This document shows, piece after piece, positions 11,871-23,802 of a stretch of 64,000 bases of DNA. Within the stretch, counting starts at the first letter, position 1; every line of letters begins with the position of its first letter. Location of the stretch: positions 2,790,001 to 2,854,000 of the forward strand of contig CM070511.1 of the NCBI GenBank assembly GCA_036346375.1, read 5' to 3'. The stretch comes from Guadua angustifolia. Taxonomy: Eukaryota > Streptophyta > Magnoliopsida > Poales > Poaceae. The notes beneath the pieces were generated by a model that was not told where the DNA came from, made no database searches, and saw nothing but the letters and a program-made list of their open reading frames with translations. A program made the translations under genes and the position numbers.

Positions 11871-12795
11871 AGCTGCTGTTATACCCTTTAGCAAAGCTTC
11901 CCCCCATGTTTGTCATGCTTGCCAGTTAGGCAAACATGTTCGTTTACCGTTTCAAGCGTCTGTATCCCGTACTTCCGCACCATTTGAATTAATCCATTGT
12001 GATTTGTGGACATCGCCCGTCTCTAGTCTCTCGGGTTTTAAGTATTATCTTGTTTGCCTCGATGACTACACTCATTTTCTATGGACATTTCCTCTCCGAT
12101 TTAAGTCGCACACCTTCCCCACCCTACGCCATTTTTACATCTACGTTTCCACCCATTTTACCACCAAAATCAAAAACATTCAGTGCGACAACGGTCGTGA
12201 ATTTGACAACAACGCCGCTCGCTCCTTCCTGGAACACGGTATCCACCTCCGCCTCGCTTGCCCATACACATCCCAACAGAATGGCAAGGCCGAACGAATC
12301 ATACGTTCCATCAATAACATTCTCCGCACCATTCTCCTCCAAGCTTCCATGCCTCCGCCCTATTGGGCAGAAGCTCTTGCCACGGCCACATACCTCTTAA
12401 ATCGCCAGCCCACCAAACTCCTCAAATTCAGCACACCGTTCCAAGCACTATACCATAGTCCACCTGCCTATGATCATCTCCGTATCTTCGGTTGTCGCTG
12501 CTATCCCAACCTTTCCGCCACCACCATCCACAAACTCGCCCCTAGATCCACCGAATGTGTTTTCCTTGGCTATCCTGACCACCACAAGGGGTATCGGTGT
12601 CTTGATCTCTCCACAAACCGCATCCTCACATCTCGCCATGTCATCTTCGATGAAAACACGTTCCCTTTGCCAACCACCTCTCAACAACAAAGACCTTCCG
12701 ATTACATGTTTTTGGATGCATTGCAGATGACATGCCCCGGCGCCCTTCCTCGCCGCCGCCTCCTCAGGCCGCAGAGCGCCTCAGCAGCCCTCTGA
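11860..12795 (+). pseudogene. Copia integrase
   Basis: The zinc-binding end (SPHVCHACQLGKHVRLPF) is followed by an rve core. The catalytic triad is visible as HCDLWTSP, QCDNGREFD and QQNGKAERIIR (D, D, E), and the copia-type C-terminal region follows (RIFGCRCYPNL, CVFLGYPDHHKGYRC). The frame ends at 12795 in a proline/alanine-rich linker. The domain itself looks uninterrupted, but it is separated by frameshifts from protease and RT. Confidence 0.87.
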
Positions 12796-13084
12796 CGCCA
12801 GCGACATGACACGCCACCGGCGCCCCTTCCTGCTGCTGCGCCTCCTCGGGTTGCAGAGGCGCCTCAGCCGCCCTCTCCAGCAGATCGGAGCGCTCTGCCC
12901 TCCACACGCGCCGCATCTTCCCCTGCGCATGAGGGCGCCAACTCCTCTGTCCAAGGCGGCGCCGTTTCCTCTGCCGTGGATCCCCGCCGTTTTCCACCTC
13001 CACCTGTGACACGGTATCTGGCCGGCGCCATGACCCAATTTTTCCTCGTCGATCACATGACCACACGCAAGAAGGATCGGTACA

Positions 13085-13768
13085 TTGCCGCCTCCTCACA
13101 TACCGCATGTGGCGTCTCCAGATCCTCTCCTCGAGCCCAAGACTTACCGCGGTGCTCTCAACGATCCCAACTGGCGGGCGGCCATGATCGATGAATACAC
13201 CGCGCTTCTGAGCAACAACACCTGGGATCTTGTGCCGCCTCCCCCACGCGCCAACATAGTCACCGGCAAGTGGATTTTCAAGCATAAATTCCACTCGACG
13301 GCTCCTCGCCGCACAAGGCTCATTGGGTTCTTCGCGTTTTTCCCTGACACCGGTGTCGACTACGACGAGACCTTCAGTCCGGTGGTCAAACCGGCCACCA
13401 TCCGGACTGTCCTCTCCATCGCCGTCGTCAACACTTGGCCCATTCATCAACTTGACGTCAAGAACGCCTTCCTCAACGGCGTCCTCTCTGAGACGGTCTA
13501 CGCTCAGCAGCCCTCCGGTTTCGTCGACCCGGATCATCCCCATCATGTTTGCCGGCTTAACAAGTCCCTTTACGGCCTCAAGCAGGCTCCTCGGGCTTGG
13601 TACAGCCGCTTTCACACCTTCATCACCACCGCCGGGTTCATCAACTCCAAGTCCGACTCGTCATTGTTCATCTACCACTGCGGCTCGGACATCGCCTACT
13701 TGCTGCTGTACGTCGACGATATCATCCTCAACGCTTCATTGACCGTCTCAAGCAAGAGTTCTCCATGA
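13085..13768 (+). pseudogene. Copia reverse transcriptase
   Basis: An RVT_2 domain: WRAAMIDEYTALLSNNTWDLVPPP, KWIFKHKF, HQLDVKNAFLNGVL, CRLNKSLYGLKQAPRAWY and the active-site YVDDII near the C-terminal end. One oddity is GFFAFFPDTGVDYDETF, where the family has a basic KARLVARG-like stretch; local damage or a short indel is likely near 13320-13350. The frame breaks directly after YVDDIILNAS. Confidence 0.88.
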
Positions 13769-14619
13769 GCGACCTCGGCAACCTGCATCACTTCCTCGGG
13801 ATTGCCGTCTCTTGCTCAGAGCACGGCCTTTTTCTGTCGCAAGGCAAGTACGCTGCAGAAATCTTGCAACGTGCTGGCATGTCGGAGTGTCACGCCTGCA
13901 CCACCCCCCTCGAGGTTCGCACGAAGCTCTCGGCCAATGGAGGACCGGCCGTTGCCAATCCAACCCTCTACCGAAGCCTCGCCAAGACTCCAAGATACCT
14001 CGCGCACCAGTCGGACATCACTCACGCGGTCCAGCAGGCGTGTCTTCACATGCATGATCCCCGAGAACACCTTCAACTGGTCAAGCGTATTCTTCGCTCG
14101 TCAAGGGCACCTCCACTCTGGCCTTCGATCTCCGGCGATTCCCATACTCTAACCGTCACACGGATCTTGACCGGGCGGCCTCGACACCGGCGCCAACTTC
14201 CGGTATTGTGTCTTCCTCGGGCCCAACCTCCTCGCTGGTCCTCTGGCGGCAACACACGGTGTCCCGCTCAGCCGCCGAGGTCGAGTATGCGGAGTCGCCA
14301 ACGGCGTGGCGAGGCTTGTTTGGCTTCATCAACTCCTTCTCGAAGCCGCCAACCCGCTTCGTCATGCCACCGTTGTTCATCGCGACAACGTCGTGGCGCG
14401 GTACCTCTCCACCAATCCGGTGCGACATCGGCAAGACGAAGCACGTGGAGATCGACCTTCATTTCGTCGCGGCGCGCTCGCTCTCGGCAATGTTGAGTTC
14501 TTCACATTCCCATCGCCCCATCAATTTGCCGATATCTTCACCAAGGGGCTTCCGACGGCAATTTTTCAAGAATTTCGTGCCAATCTCAACGTCCGCTACT
14601 CCCTACCGAGATTATGGGG
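13738..14619 (+). pseudogene. Copia RT connection and RNase H, multiply frameshifted
   Basis: In a new frame the thumb/connection motif SDLGNLHHFLGIAV leads to LSQGKYAAEILQRAGM and the TPLE region. RNase H then appears in pieces across frames: SRSAAEVEYA (about 14260), a fragment with HRDNVVARYLSTNPV, and the terminal FPSPHQFADIFTKGLP. At least three frames are needed, so no active RNase H is encoded. Confidence 0.8.
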
Positions 14620-14866
14620 TGTTAGAATATATTCCCTTTCTATACATGGCGCATGAGCCTGCCATAACTGGCGCCTCAATCAGCCATTATTATGTATATT
14701 TTCAGTTCCATATTTAGGAGATCCTTCCATGTATAGCAGGATTTTTTCCTAACATAGCTAGCTTACCATAGTTTAGCCTCTTACCTTGTATAGGCTGTAG
14801 CTGATATATACTGTATCAATTCTATCAATGAGAATCATTCAATTCTCCCAAACTTTCTATCTTTCA
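14620..14866 (+). repeat. Copia 3' LTR
   Basis: 247 bp, same ends as the 5' LTR. It is followed by the right copy of the target duplication tagat. Confidence 0.95.
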
Positions 14867-15411
14867 TAGATAGGCAGAAACACTACTGAAACTGCACACT
14901 AGGAATTGTATAAGATGTTTTTGCATATTTTGTAGAAGATGAGATGCTCTAGCTGCTGTTAAGTGGTGTGGTAATGTGCAGCGTGATGGCCATCTCTAAG
15001 CTAAAACAAAAAAGCGGCAGCAGACAATGAATTGGCAAACACATTCGAACCAAACTTCAATCACCTCCACACCGCAACAATCTGAAAAATATACTTGAAC
15101 CTAGAGCGATTTACCAGGAACCGGAGGTGTGGATTCGGCGCCGACAAAGACCTCAGCCGCTAAGACGAACTAGCAGAGTTGGGGAAAGTCGGGGAAAACC
15201 TGTGGCAGAGCAGGATTTTGTCAAGCCTCAAGCGAGAAACTAAACGGCTATTACTAATATCAACAAGTATGGACATTGTGGTATAAGAAAAGTACAGTAG
15301 AAATGCAGAAATAAAAATAAATTTGAACTCCATGCTTAACATATCAACAAAATAGATAAAAATACGTTAGAAAATATAGCGTAGCGGAGTGGTAAAAAAG
15401 TTAATACCTAA

Positions 15412-15476
15412 TTAACGAATGTTTGGTGCATCCGAGTCTATCATATCTTCGTCAACAATAGTACAAGAACCTGAAC
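15412..15476 (-). CDS. Candidate terminal coding exon, unidentified
   Basis: A TTACAG acceptor is followed by 65 nt ending in a stop. The translation GSGSCTIVDEDMIDSDAPN is acidic, like the C-terminal tail of many plant proteins. Any upstream exon would lie at higher coordinates, but none was recognised before the hAT element at 16.5 kb. The family is unknown, and chance splice-like sequence cannot be excluded. Confidence 0.22.
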
Positions 15477-15563
15477 CTGTAACAGATGAAATTGTACATG
15501 CAAATTAGATACACAAAAGTATGAATGTGACTATTGAGGCAAATTGCATAAGAAGAATGTAAA

Positions 15564-15662
15564 ATACAAGAACATTAATTTATTTTCTATGAAATCTTAA
15601 CCACATCCAATGTAACATACAAGAACATTAATTTATTTTCTATGAAATCTTAACCACATCCA
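15564..15662. repeat. 46-bp unit repeated twice (period 53)
   Basis: The unit starting atacaagaacattaattta occurs at 15564-15609 and 15617-15662 without visible mismatch, separated by 7 bases. Confidence 0.9.
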
Positions 15663-16524
15663 TGTTATGACTGCCTGGTTCTTGGTCTTGTGTTATTTGC
15701 TTCTCCGTATTCCAGCTGCATCGCTAGAGAGTTTGGTGCTCTTGAGCAGAACACTAGAATTGTATACAAGAGTGCTTAGGTTGCATCTAATGAAACAAAT
15801 GGAAGCATACATATTGATATTGGTACGGTGCATTGATATCTGTACAGCGCATTCATCATGTCAATATAATGTTAGCCCAAAACTAATCCTACAAGCTTGT
15901 ATTTCTCAATTTCTCAAAGCAACACCATATCTGACAAGTAGATGAGGACTAATGACCAATCATTTCATTAGCGATTACACTGAGAATAGTTCCAGCCTTC
16001 TTGAACAAATAATGTTGCTATTATAGTCTTATTATAGTGAGTACTGAATAATGAGGTGGATCTCAACAAGAAAACTGATGTTACACATAGGCTTAATTTG
16101 ATCATTTTTTACTAAACAGAGTCACTTTTGATCTTAATCACAAATGAATGAGTATCTGAAGAGTGATCAAAGATGGATAAAAACTTTAAGCTTCCAAGAT
16201 CCAAGGTAAATAATAGCAATGAATCTAAAGAAATAAAATCATTCGTTCCTGTCCATGCCTTTGTACCAAGCAAAATTCTATCTTTTGTTCCTCTCACAAG
16301 ACTCCATAGTAACATCTCTCTTCAAAGATCAAAGGGTCTTACTAAAGAAAAGTCTTTCTCGCATGAAAATCAAAATACCTTTTCGGCCATGCAACAGTCT
16401 ATTGTCTCAATTACATATCAACACATCAGAACACCCCATTTTCTCACATCAAAATTTGCTTGTCATGATCATTTTGCCAACAATTTCTTGCCTAGTCTAC
16501 AGAGCAGAAGCAAACACGTAAATT

Positions 16525-17593
16525 TAGGGGTGGGCATTCAGTTAATTCGGTTCGGTTTTTTCGGTTTTAAAATATTTCGATTTTTGAATTCTGCTAACCG
16601 AACCAAAACCGAACAGCTTTAAAAACCGAACCGAATTAACCAAATCAAATCGGTTTGGTTAATTCGGTTTTCTGGTTAACCGAATTATTTCTGAGCCATG
16701 TCCCCGACGGCGCAGTGATAAAGACGATCCACACTAATCCCAGAAATGCCCACCCCTAGGATGGCATTGGTGGCTTTTTATTTTTGCCACCCTAATCCAA
16801 GAAATTTTGTGTACCAGAGTTAAAATCCCAAAACTAGCAAAATAACTCTTTATCTTTTGTTTTTCGTTTTGATGATTTGGTCAGCTCACCTGGTGCTGAA
16901 CCCAAGAGAGAAGTTGCAATTTTTGCCTCTCCGATCTCTCGCTTCTTTTCACTTCTCCTTGCGTGACTTCTGCTCAGATTTCCCTGGAACAAACACCAAG
17001 GGGGAAGAATAGCATTGTGATATCAGAATTCATCAAGGTGAAAGAACAGGAGCCACTTCACAGGGTTGGGCTATCTGAGACGACGAACAAGAACTTCATC
17101 CGTCGTGACTCCTCCAATTTGATGCTACAAAGGAGGCGGCGTCGCTGGAAATCGAGTAGCCGCGCGGCCGTGGTGGTCGGACTCTGGCGACGAAGGGAGG
17201 GGACAATGAGCGCAAGGTTTTTTCTCTGGGCAAATGCTTGGAAGTAAGGCGGCGCGCTGCTTGGAGCTGCGGGAGGTCGGGTCCGTCGGGAGGCTGCGCC
17301 TGCGTGCCGACTGCCGGTGAAGTGGAGGAGACAGGAGGAATGGAGGAGGATATTCTCGAATGGGCAACACGCCGGAACAGGGGAACGGGGAACACCGAAA
17401 GCCCGAACAAGTAATAGCCAATGGGGTTAGCAGCGTCATCTTATTGGTTCTACAGTGAATTCGGTTTCCAAAATACAAACCGAATTATATTGAAATTAAA
17501 ATCGAACCGAAAATCTAAAAAATCGAATTTTTTTGTTAATTCAATTCGGTTCGGTCTGATTTTTTGGTTTTGGTTAAAAAATACCCACCCCTA
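16525..17593. mobile_element. Non-autonomous hAT element (TAGGGGTGGGCA family)
   Basis: The left end taggggtgggcat and right end acccacccct-a form an inverted terminus. They are flanked by a perfect 8-bp duplication cgtaaatt (16517-16524 and 17594-17601), the hallmark of hAT. Subterminal sequence is crowded with copies of aattcggtt and its complement, probable transposase-binding repeats. An extra, inward copy of the terminus (tgcccacccctag, about 16747-16758) lies inside. The central 16.9-17.4 kb is GC-rich with open frames on both strands that I cannot assign, and may be captured host DNA. No transposase is present. It belongs to the same family as the outermost nested element at 25,222. 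Confidence 0.88.
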
Positions 17594-17601
17594 CGTAAAT
17601 T

Positions 17602-18321
17602 CCATCTTCCCCCCGTCAAAATCACATGAGCTCCACCAAATGTTCCCTTGGAATTCGCATTCTTTATATTAAAGCATATCCCCGTAGAATTCCCAGGGTT
17701 AGATTCTAGAATTTTAGTTGCCATGTTCTTCACATCGACCGGAGCTACTTAGCAGCATAAGAAACACACAAAAAAACAATCTCTTTCTCATTGAATTGCA
17801 TAGTAAAAGATACATAAAGATTATTGAGTTCCTAAGAACTCATATTATGAGGTCAGAATGATTAGAGATTTTAGGATAGCCTGTAAAATCTCACATGAGC
17901 AAAGGAGGATACGGCGGTGATGGATGCGCGTAGCGTCGCCACGGCCATCTTGTAGCTATGCGGCTATGCCCCGCCTCATCTAGCGATCCACCAGAGTCAG
18001 GGCCTACTCCCCCACTGTGGCGCCGCCAGCCGTGTCATAGGAGGCGTTGGAGTCGACTGCGGTAGGTGTAGCGGCAGTCGGGTGCTATTGCTGGTGGTGA
18101 GAGGAGGACGACCAGCTCGGCGGCCCAAATGTCCAAATTCTAGGCACAAGCGGCCAGAATGACAAGAAGAACCGGTGGTGGGCGGAGAGGCAAGCGGGCT
18201 TGTGTGACAGCGTGAGTCTTGTGATTTGCCAGTAGAAGAGCTTCGGGTGTCGAGAGCTAGCGCTGTTCTTTGCTGGTCATGTCGAGGGCTGGGCCGTGTG
18301 GCCGTGTGGACTGGGACACCG
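17602..18321. other. Intergenic; unassigned frame and GC-rich tract
   Basis: On the minus strand, 17602-17733 reads an uninterrupted frame (MATKILESNPGNSTGICFN) that runs up to the hAT insertion site, perhaps an exon cut by that element; I do not recognise it. The 17.9-18.3 kb tract is GC-rich and degenerate, without a supported gene. Confidence 0.3.
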
Positions 18322-18602
18322 TAGGGATGAAAACGGGACGAAAATGGTGGTAAATGACTGTTCTATTTCTATTTCTACATTTTTTTGTCGGTAACAAACG
18401 AAGTCAAAAACCCTAGAAATGGAAATAGAAACGAATAGTGATGAAAACGGATGCAACGGAGCAGATACGGAAACGAAAGCGAAAAATTCTACAAGAATAT
18501 AGTACATGATCTATCCAAACATACCAACGAAACAGAGCAGATACGGAAACGAAAGTGAAAATTTCTATAAGAATATAGTACATGATCTATCCAAACATAC
18601 CA
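18322..18602. mobile_element. Truncated Ac/Ds-like hAT terminus
   Basis: The sequence tagggatgaaaacgggac closely matches the Ac/Ds terminus. It is followed by Ds-like subterminal sequence rich in cggaaacgaaa. I find no matching right end or 8-bp duplication, so this is a one-ended remnant. Its distal part is duplicated in tandem (18459-18534 and 18535-18602). Confidence 0.6.
18459..18602. repeat. 76-bp tandem duplication
   Basis: Two copies beginning gagcagatacggaaacgaaa (period 76) differ by a few substitutions. They lie within the Ac/Ds-like remnant. Confidence 0.88.
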
Positions 18603-18832
18603 ACTTTGAATGAAAACTAGATACGTACGTGCGACGCCACGCCACACGCGTGTGACGTTAGACTTTGTGAACTATTCCTCAGTAACGTTATAAACCAGAA
18701 GAGGATAACATCAGGAAATTCTGAATGCAAAGCTCAGCTCTACACTAATCTACGTGGAATTGTAGACCACACATACTTGTATGCCTGGATTTAGCCATGT
18801 AGGTTAGGGTACACTTTACTAATCCAGATCAA

Positions 18833-18926
18833 GAATCCTGAGACTTGATGTATCCTGGAATCATCATTCATTTATTTTGGAATCCTGAGACTTGATGTAT
18901 CCTGGAATCATCATTCATTTATTTTG
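18833..18926. repeat. 47-bp perfect tandem duplication
   Basis: The unit gaatcctgagacttgatgta... is present at 18833-18879 and immediately again at 18880-18926 with no difference. Confidence 0.92.
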
Positions 18927-19042
18927 TACATGTCTTTGAACATGAAGACAAGATACCAACTAGAGTTTTATGCTGCATGATTTTCAAAATGAGTAAACAC
19001 TACATAATCTAAGGTAAGAGATATCAACTAGAATCGGCCCTA

Positions 19043-20704
19043 TGAAAGCATCTAGGCCCAACAAAATCCCTCATAGCTTTGGTAATTAATGACAATCATA
19101 TTTAAGAGACTAACATTTTGTTGAGAATGTTGGAAATACGTTAAGTCTCATGGATTAGTGATCATGGAAGCATGAATATGACGCAAAAGAAGATCAAAAC
19201 ATCAAACAAGTGACAAAGGTAAAATTCTAATGACCTTTTCCTAGTCATTTTACCGATCTTGGAGTTTAGAGAAAAGATCGGATTGCTAGAAATAGGACCG
19301 TACTATTAAGAGGGGTTTTTGACATTATCTTAATGTCATTTTAAGGTCTAAAGGCTCAAATCTATATATTTAACTTATGCATCGACTCATAGTGGTTAAA
19401 CTTTAAAAACTCCATTTAAGATTTTGGAAACCCGGTGCTACCATCCTTACTTGCCGGTCTATATCAGACGTGATATAAGCACCTACTCAAAGCGTGTATA
19501 AAACCCGAAAAAAGGTTGTTTAGGGACGGTGGGGCGGTGCTATCGCTTATGGTAGCTCTCGGTACTCTTGAAAGCGAGCACCGACCCCAACGCCGGTGTA
19601 AAAATTCCAGAAAAGGGTGCCTTTTGGGTATCAGGTGGTTCGATGCTACCGGAGAAGCGGTAGCACCAACCCTCAGGCCCGGTGCAAAAATTCCAGTAGG
19701 CATGTAATTTGGGAGTTTTGGCAGTCCGGTGCTACCGGGGTAGCGGTAGCACTAGCTTGAATGACCGGTGCAAAAATTTCAGAGAGCACCCTTTGTGGTC
19801 AGTCAAAAAATTAAAGGCCCAGTGCTACTGGTCCTAGTTGGGCGGTAGCACCGGACCCACTGCTCAACGACCTTTGGCAATGCATTTAATGCTCTGACCC
19901 AACCGTTGGGATGGAGCAGGTGCTCTCGGTCCTACATGGGCGAGAGCCCTAAAACCTGACTTGATCAGGATTTCGAGCTCAAACGGCTAGTTTTGGTGGT
20001 TGGGGTTATAAATACGCCCCACCTACACTCTACAGTGTCTCTAGGTCCTCATTGATGACATTTGAACTCTAGCAAAGACTTCTCTTCTCTCTAGTGCATT
20101 CAATTCTCATTTTGAGCAAGTGAAGATAAAATTTGACTGTTGCATTTAGTGTGAACCTTTAAACACTCAAATTGACCCTAAGTAAACGTCAAAACTTGTT
20201 ACTCTTAGAGGTTGCCGGCTCCTAGACGGCTTAGAGGCGTGTGGAATCGGTGATCTTCTCAAAGAAGCTTGTGAGAAGACCTAATCGGTTGTGAAGGCAA
20301 GGAGCTCGTCTACCCGGAGTGGGGAAGAGTTATCACGAGTGATCGAGAAAGGCTCAAGCGGGTAGAACCGGCTTGAAGAAGTTTAAGTCACCTCAACATG
20401 GAGTAGGGGAGACTGGCAAGTCTCCGAGACTACGGGATAAATTCTTGTGTTCATTGCGTGCAGTTTGCATCTCTTATTCTCTTGTGAATTTTACAATCTA
20501 AGTGGCTTGAGAAATTTATTTAGTGTAGAATTGTGCCTCGGTTTCACTTATATTGTTGAAACATTTAGTGATCACTAGAAGTACATAGTGTAAATTGTTA
20601 AAATTTGCAACTCTTGCTTAGTGATCTTCCAAATTGAAATTAGTGTAGAAAAAAATTTAGAAACATCCTATTCACCCCCCTAGTCGGTTATCTTTGATCC
20701 TACA
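19043..20704 (+). mobile_element. Probable solo LTR (about 1.66 kb)
   Basis: The start tgaaagcatctaggccc and end ttcacccccctagtcgg...gatcctaca are the characteristic ends of a common grass LTR family. The interior shows the inverted, GC-rich ggtgctaccg/cggtagcacc motifs often seen in such LTRs. Neither a primer site nor coding sequence follows 20704, so this looks like a recombined solo LTR. The 5-bp flanks (cccta and ccttg) do not match cleanly, so the target duplication has decayed or the ends are off by a few bases. Confidence 0.7.
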
Positions 20705-22301
20705 CCTTGGGCCATTCATCAAAACTCAAAAGTGTTAGAATCGTCAGACCATCAAGGTCAAGATGCAAGCCATGTTTAGGAGTATCATCTAGCATTTGGA
20801 ATTCAACTCATAGCCCCATTGATGCTACTGTATTATTAAAGAACTATGATATGTATTCTCCTCACATTATTGACAGAGTCCATAGCATTATATTTGGATA
20901 GCAGTATGAGAAAACTAACAGAATGAGTATACAACAACAGTCTAGCCAGACACAATATCTAATGATATAGGATGAACTCCTTTAGCTTTTACAGAAGGAT
21001 CGCAAGTGAAATAGGATACTACTGCACCAATGCCATCTCATAGTGGTTAGCATTGCCAAGTATGTGTAGACAGTTTTTAGCGCACAACAATTTCCAACCT
21101 TAAGTATTGGCAAAGCAGCACTTTAAATCCTTGTGCTATCATATGATCTGCACAAACCGTTATGCTAAAAGTTGAAAATAATGCGTCCTTGTATTAATAT
21201 ACAATTTGCAATCAGACATGTTACTATATCTGAACCTAGAATCAAGTCATTGGTCTGTAACAAAGCTAAAACAGTAGACCAGAATTGCAAAATGTGCAAA
21301 GAGGCTGATAGCAGATTTTCACAATATTATAATGGCAGTTGGTTCCAATTGTAGTATGTTTCAATGACAAACGCATCTTGGGCCAGACATCGGGCCCTAT
21401 TTTGATTAGGCTACACTACACCACTGATAGTTGGGCTAGGCCTCAGACCATGGCCTCACTAGCCCAAGGCCCAGCTCTACCCCTAGAAAAACCCTAGCAT
21501 GAAGACGAGAGGGGTGGAGCCCTGGAGCTGTCGTGCGGGGCAGCTGGTGGTCGCCGACAGGGGAGCTGCTGGTCACTGTGTGGGGGAGCTGGTGGTCGCC
21601 GGCGCCTACGCACTGGAGCTTTGGGAGCCCTAGGCTGCCCCTTCGCACAAGAGAGCTGGAGCCACGCACACATGGGACCCTGGTGCAAGGAGGGGGGTGC
21701 GGTGGGCTGTTGTTTTTTGTGAGATGGCAAAAAGTGGATAAATACTTTCCAACTATGGGGCAAACTCGTCTGGAATCAAACTGATTCTTGCGGGGAGCAT
21801 GTCGAAGGCTACTCCGAGGCGTAGGCCACAAATCAGAGGAGCTAGAGCTAGATTCTGATTTTTGGTTTGCTGGATTCCAAGCTGCTCGGTAGAGCTCCAG
21901 CTCCTTCAGATGAGAACCTAGGAGTTAGAGCTCTACCAAAGAGGGCCTAAATTAATTTACAGGTGCCTCTCCTCTTGTGGTCTTAAACAAAGGGAAGGGA
22001 TCAGGGGGCATTGATCTAGATCCAACGGTTGGCAATTTGGCATGGTATCCAGAAGCTCGTGTTCCTTCGACATTAATCGTTTTTAAATAAAAAGGAAGAA
22101 ATTTCTGTCAGCTTCTAGTTGGAACTTGGAAGCGGAGAGGATTCCCTCCCTCTTGAACTCGAACTTTCATTTCCCAAATTTGGGATCTTTAAATACCATG
22201 GAAGACTCAAGAACTGGATGTGATTTTCGATTCAGCATTAGCTGCCTGTATCAATCATGCTTCTGCCTGTCTCACAGTCTCAACTCATGTACTGCTTGCA
22301 G
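20705..22301. other. Intergenic; no gene recognised
   Basis: Short frames only. The GC-rich stretch at about 21.48-21.79 kb has overlapping frames on both strands with no family resemblance. Near 21,950 the inverted sequence ggccctctttggtagagctc resembles one terminus of a PIF-type MITE, but I could not pair it with a left end. Exon 1 of the HYD1-like copy was expected upstream of 22,302 and was not found. Confidence 0.45.
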
Positions 22302-23802
22302 GAAGATGCAAGACTGACCATTTGCTCATGTGCTGGTGAGTCTTTACTGGGTTGACCCACATAATCATTGAGGGAACCTTTGTATTCACCCCAAATTTCT
22401 TCAAGAACGAAAATTCCAATTACTTTGATGAAGTTTGTAAGTTCTTGCTGACAGTAGGTTCATCTGCGTTGTTCAGGGAAAAGATTACAGCAAAGGTGAC
22501 TCCAGATATGTCGCCAGGGACACCGAAACTGTCACAGTTGAAGGAATTACAGCTGTATTAGAAGGCCCTGCATCCTTACTTGCAGTGTACGTCTTCTCAT
22601 ATTTGCTCAAGTTTTAAATATGCATTACAGCTTACTTCGTTTCTTGTCCAATACGTGAAATGCATTTTCAGATTTTGTGGGTTAAATCATTGTTCTCTAA
22701 TTAGGTTTTGTTATTGAAGCCTCACTCAGATTTCACACTATTTTGGGAATCCTCCCCTTCGCTCTTGCTATTGCCATACTACCATGTTAGAAATAACGGT
22801 TGAATAAATTTACCGTGCATGTTTGGTAATTACATGCATCAACCAAGTATTCAGTTCTTTTGTATTTTCGGCTTTTCGCAGATTAAATTAATTCAACCAT
22901 GATGCATAACAACGCAAGACATTAGCACTATCTTGAAAAGTAGTAAATGTGTTCCAAAGGCCTGAAGAATCTCATCTTGACTTTTTTTAGTGGGAACATA
23001 GTTGTACAGCTGGCAAGCTCTTGATCTTCTTGTCTAGTAAAACTATAACATGTTACATGCAGGTAGTACTTAGTAGGAGATTTTAGTCCACAATTGTTCT
23101 GGTTGTGTGGTTTGGATTCATAATGTACCGTTTATTTTATCTTACTACAAGTTTCCTGCCTGCAGCTATGCTATTGCACTAGTGGCGAAACTAGAAAACT
23201 TTTAATGGGTGTGCACATTTGAAATTGGAACATTTTTTGGCTTCTAACCCGGATTTTCGCTTTGAGCACAGACAAACTGTAGGATCTAAAGAAATATAAT
23301 TTGCAGATTCAGATTAAAATTCTGTGAAAGTATTTGAAATAAGCTTCTTCCAGTGTGATATATGACATAATCGCATTTTTCTAGCATTAAGGGGATAAGA
23401 CAATGATTCATATGATCACAAAATATGGATAAGGAATCAAACTTGGACATTGACAAGTAGCTTTATATGTCAAAAGAATTGCTTTGCAACGGTTCCATGA
23501 GGATGTTGAACAATACTGAAGAATGGCACAGATCTTTTTAACTTTGTAGTCCACTCAAATGTTTACACACAAATTTGTTCAAACCTAGTTGTAATGTGCT
23601 CTTCCAGTTAAAAGCTCAACAATGATAAGTGACACATAGAAATTTTGGTAACAATGTAGTACCACATAATGCAACAAGCCTATATAAGATCTCTCCGTCA
23701 TCATTGAAAAACTACAACAAGGGATGAACTTAGGAACAAAAGCCAAGAGTGTCTACTTTCTAGTATTTAAGCATGCCAATACCAGGGCAGTTCAATACCT
23801 TA

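Larger units (their letters stand above)
10219..14866 (+). mobile_element. Ty1/copia LTR retrotransposon, full length but coding-defective
   Basis: Two 247-bp LTRs (10219-10465 and 14620-14866) begin tgttagaata and end ctttca. They bracket gag, protease, integrase, reverse transcriptase and RNase H in copia order. The 5-bp target duplication tagat is perfect (10214-10218 and 14867-14871). A primer binding site tggtatcaga for initiator tRNA-Met starts directly after the 5' LTR, and a short purine tract (atggggt) precedes the 3' LTR. I count five substitutions between the LTRs (about 2 percent), implying a recent insertion. Despite this, gag lacks its N-terminus and start codon, and pol changes frame at least four times. 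Confidence 0.95.
14872..16516. other. Intergenic, with one candidate terminal exon
   Basis: No complete gene is visible. It contains the tandem duplication at 15564-15662 and the candidate terminal exon at 15412-15476 on the minus strand. The remainder is AT-rich with short frames. Confidence 0.45.

Noticed and set aside
12764..13615. 283-codon minus-strand frame inside the copia element
   Set aside because: It lies opposite the reverse transcriptase region and reflects codon-position bias in GC-rich coding DNA.
16525..16758. A separate 234-bp hAT mini-element
   Set aside because: Its right flank (gatggcat) does not repeat the left duplication cgtaaatt; the matching duplication is at 17594. 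It was kept as an internal terminus of the larger element.
19038..20709. A clean target duplication for the first solo LTR
   Set aside because: The flanks cccta and ccttg do not match well enough. The LTR call rests on its ends and interior only.
21436..21831. 131-codon minus-strand and 83-codon plus-strand frames as genes
   Set aside because: They overlap on opposite strands in a GC-rich patch with low-complexity Pro/Arg/Ser or Trp/Gly content. No splice structure or homology is visible.
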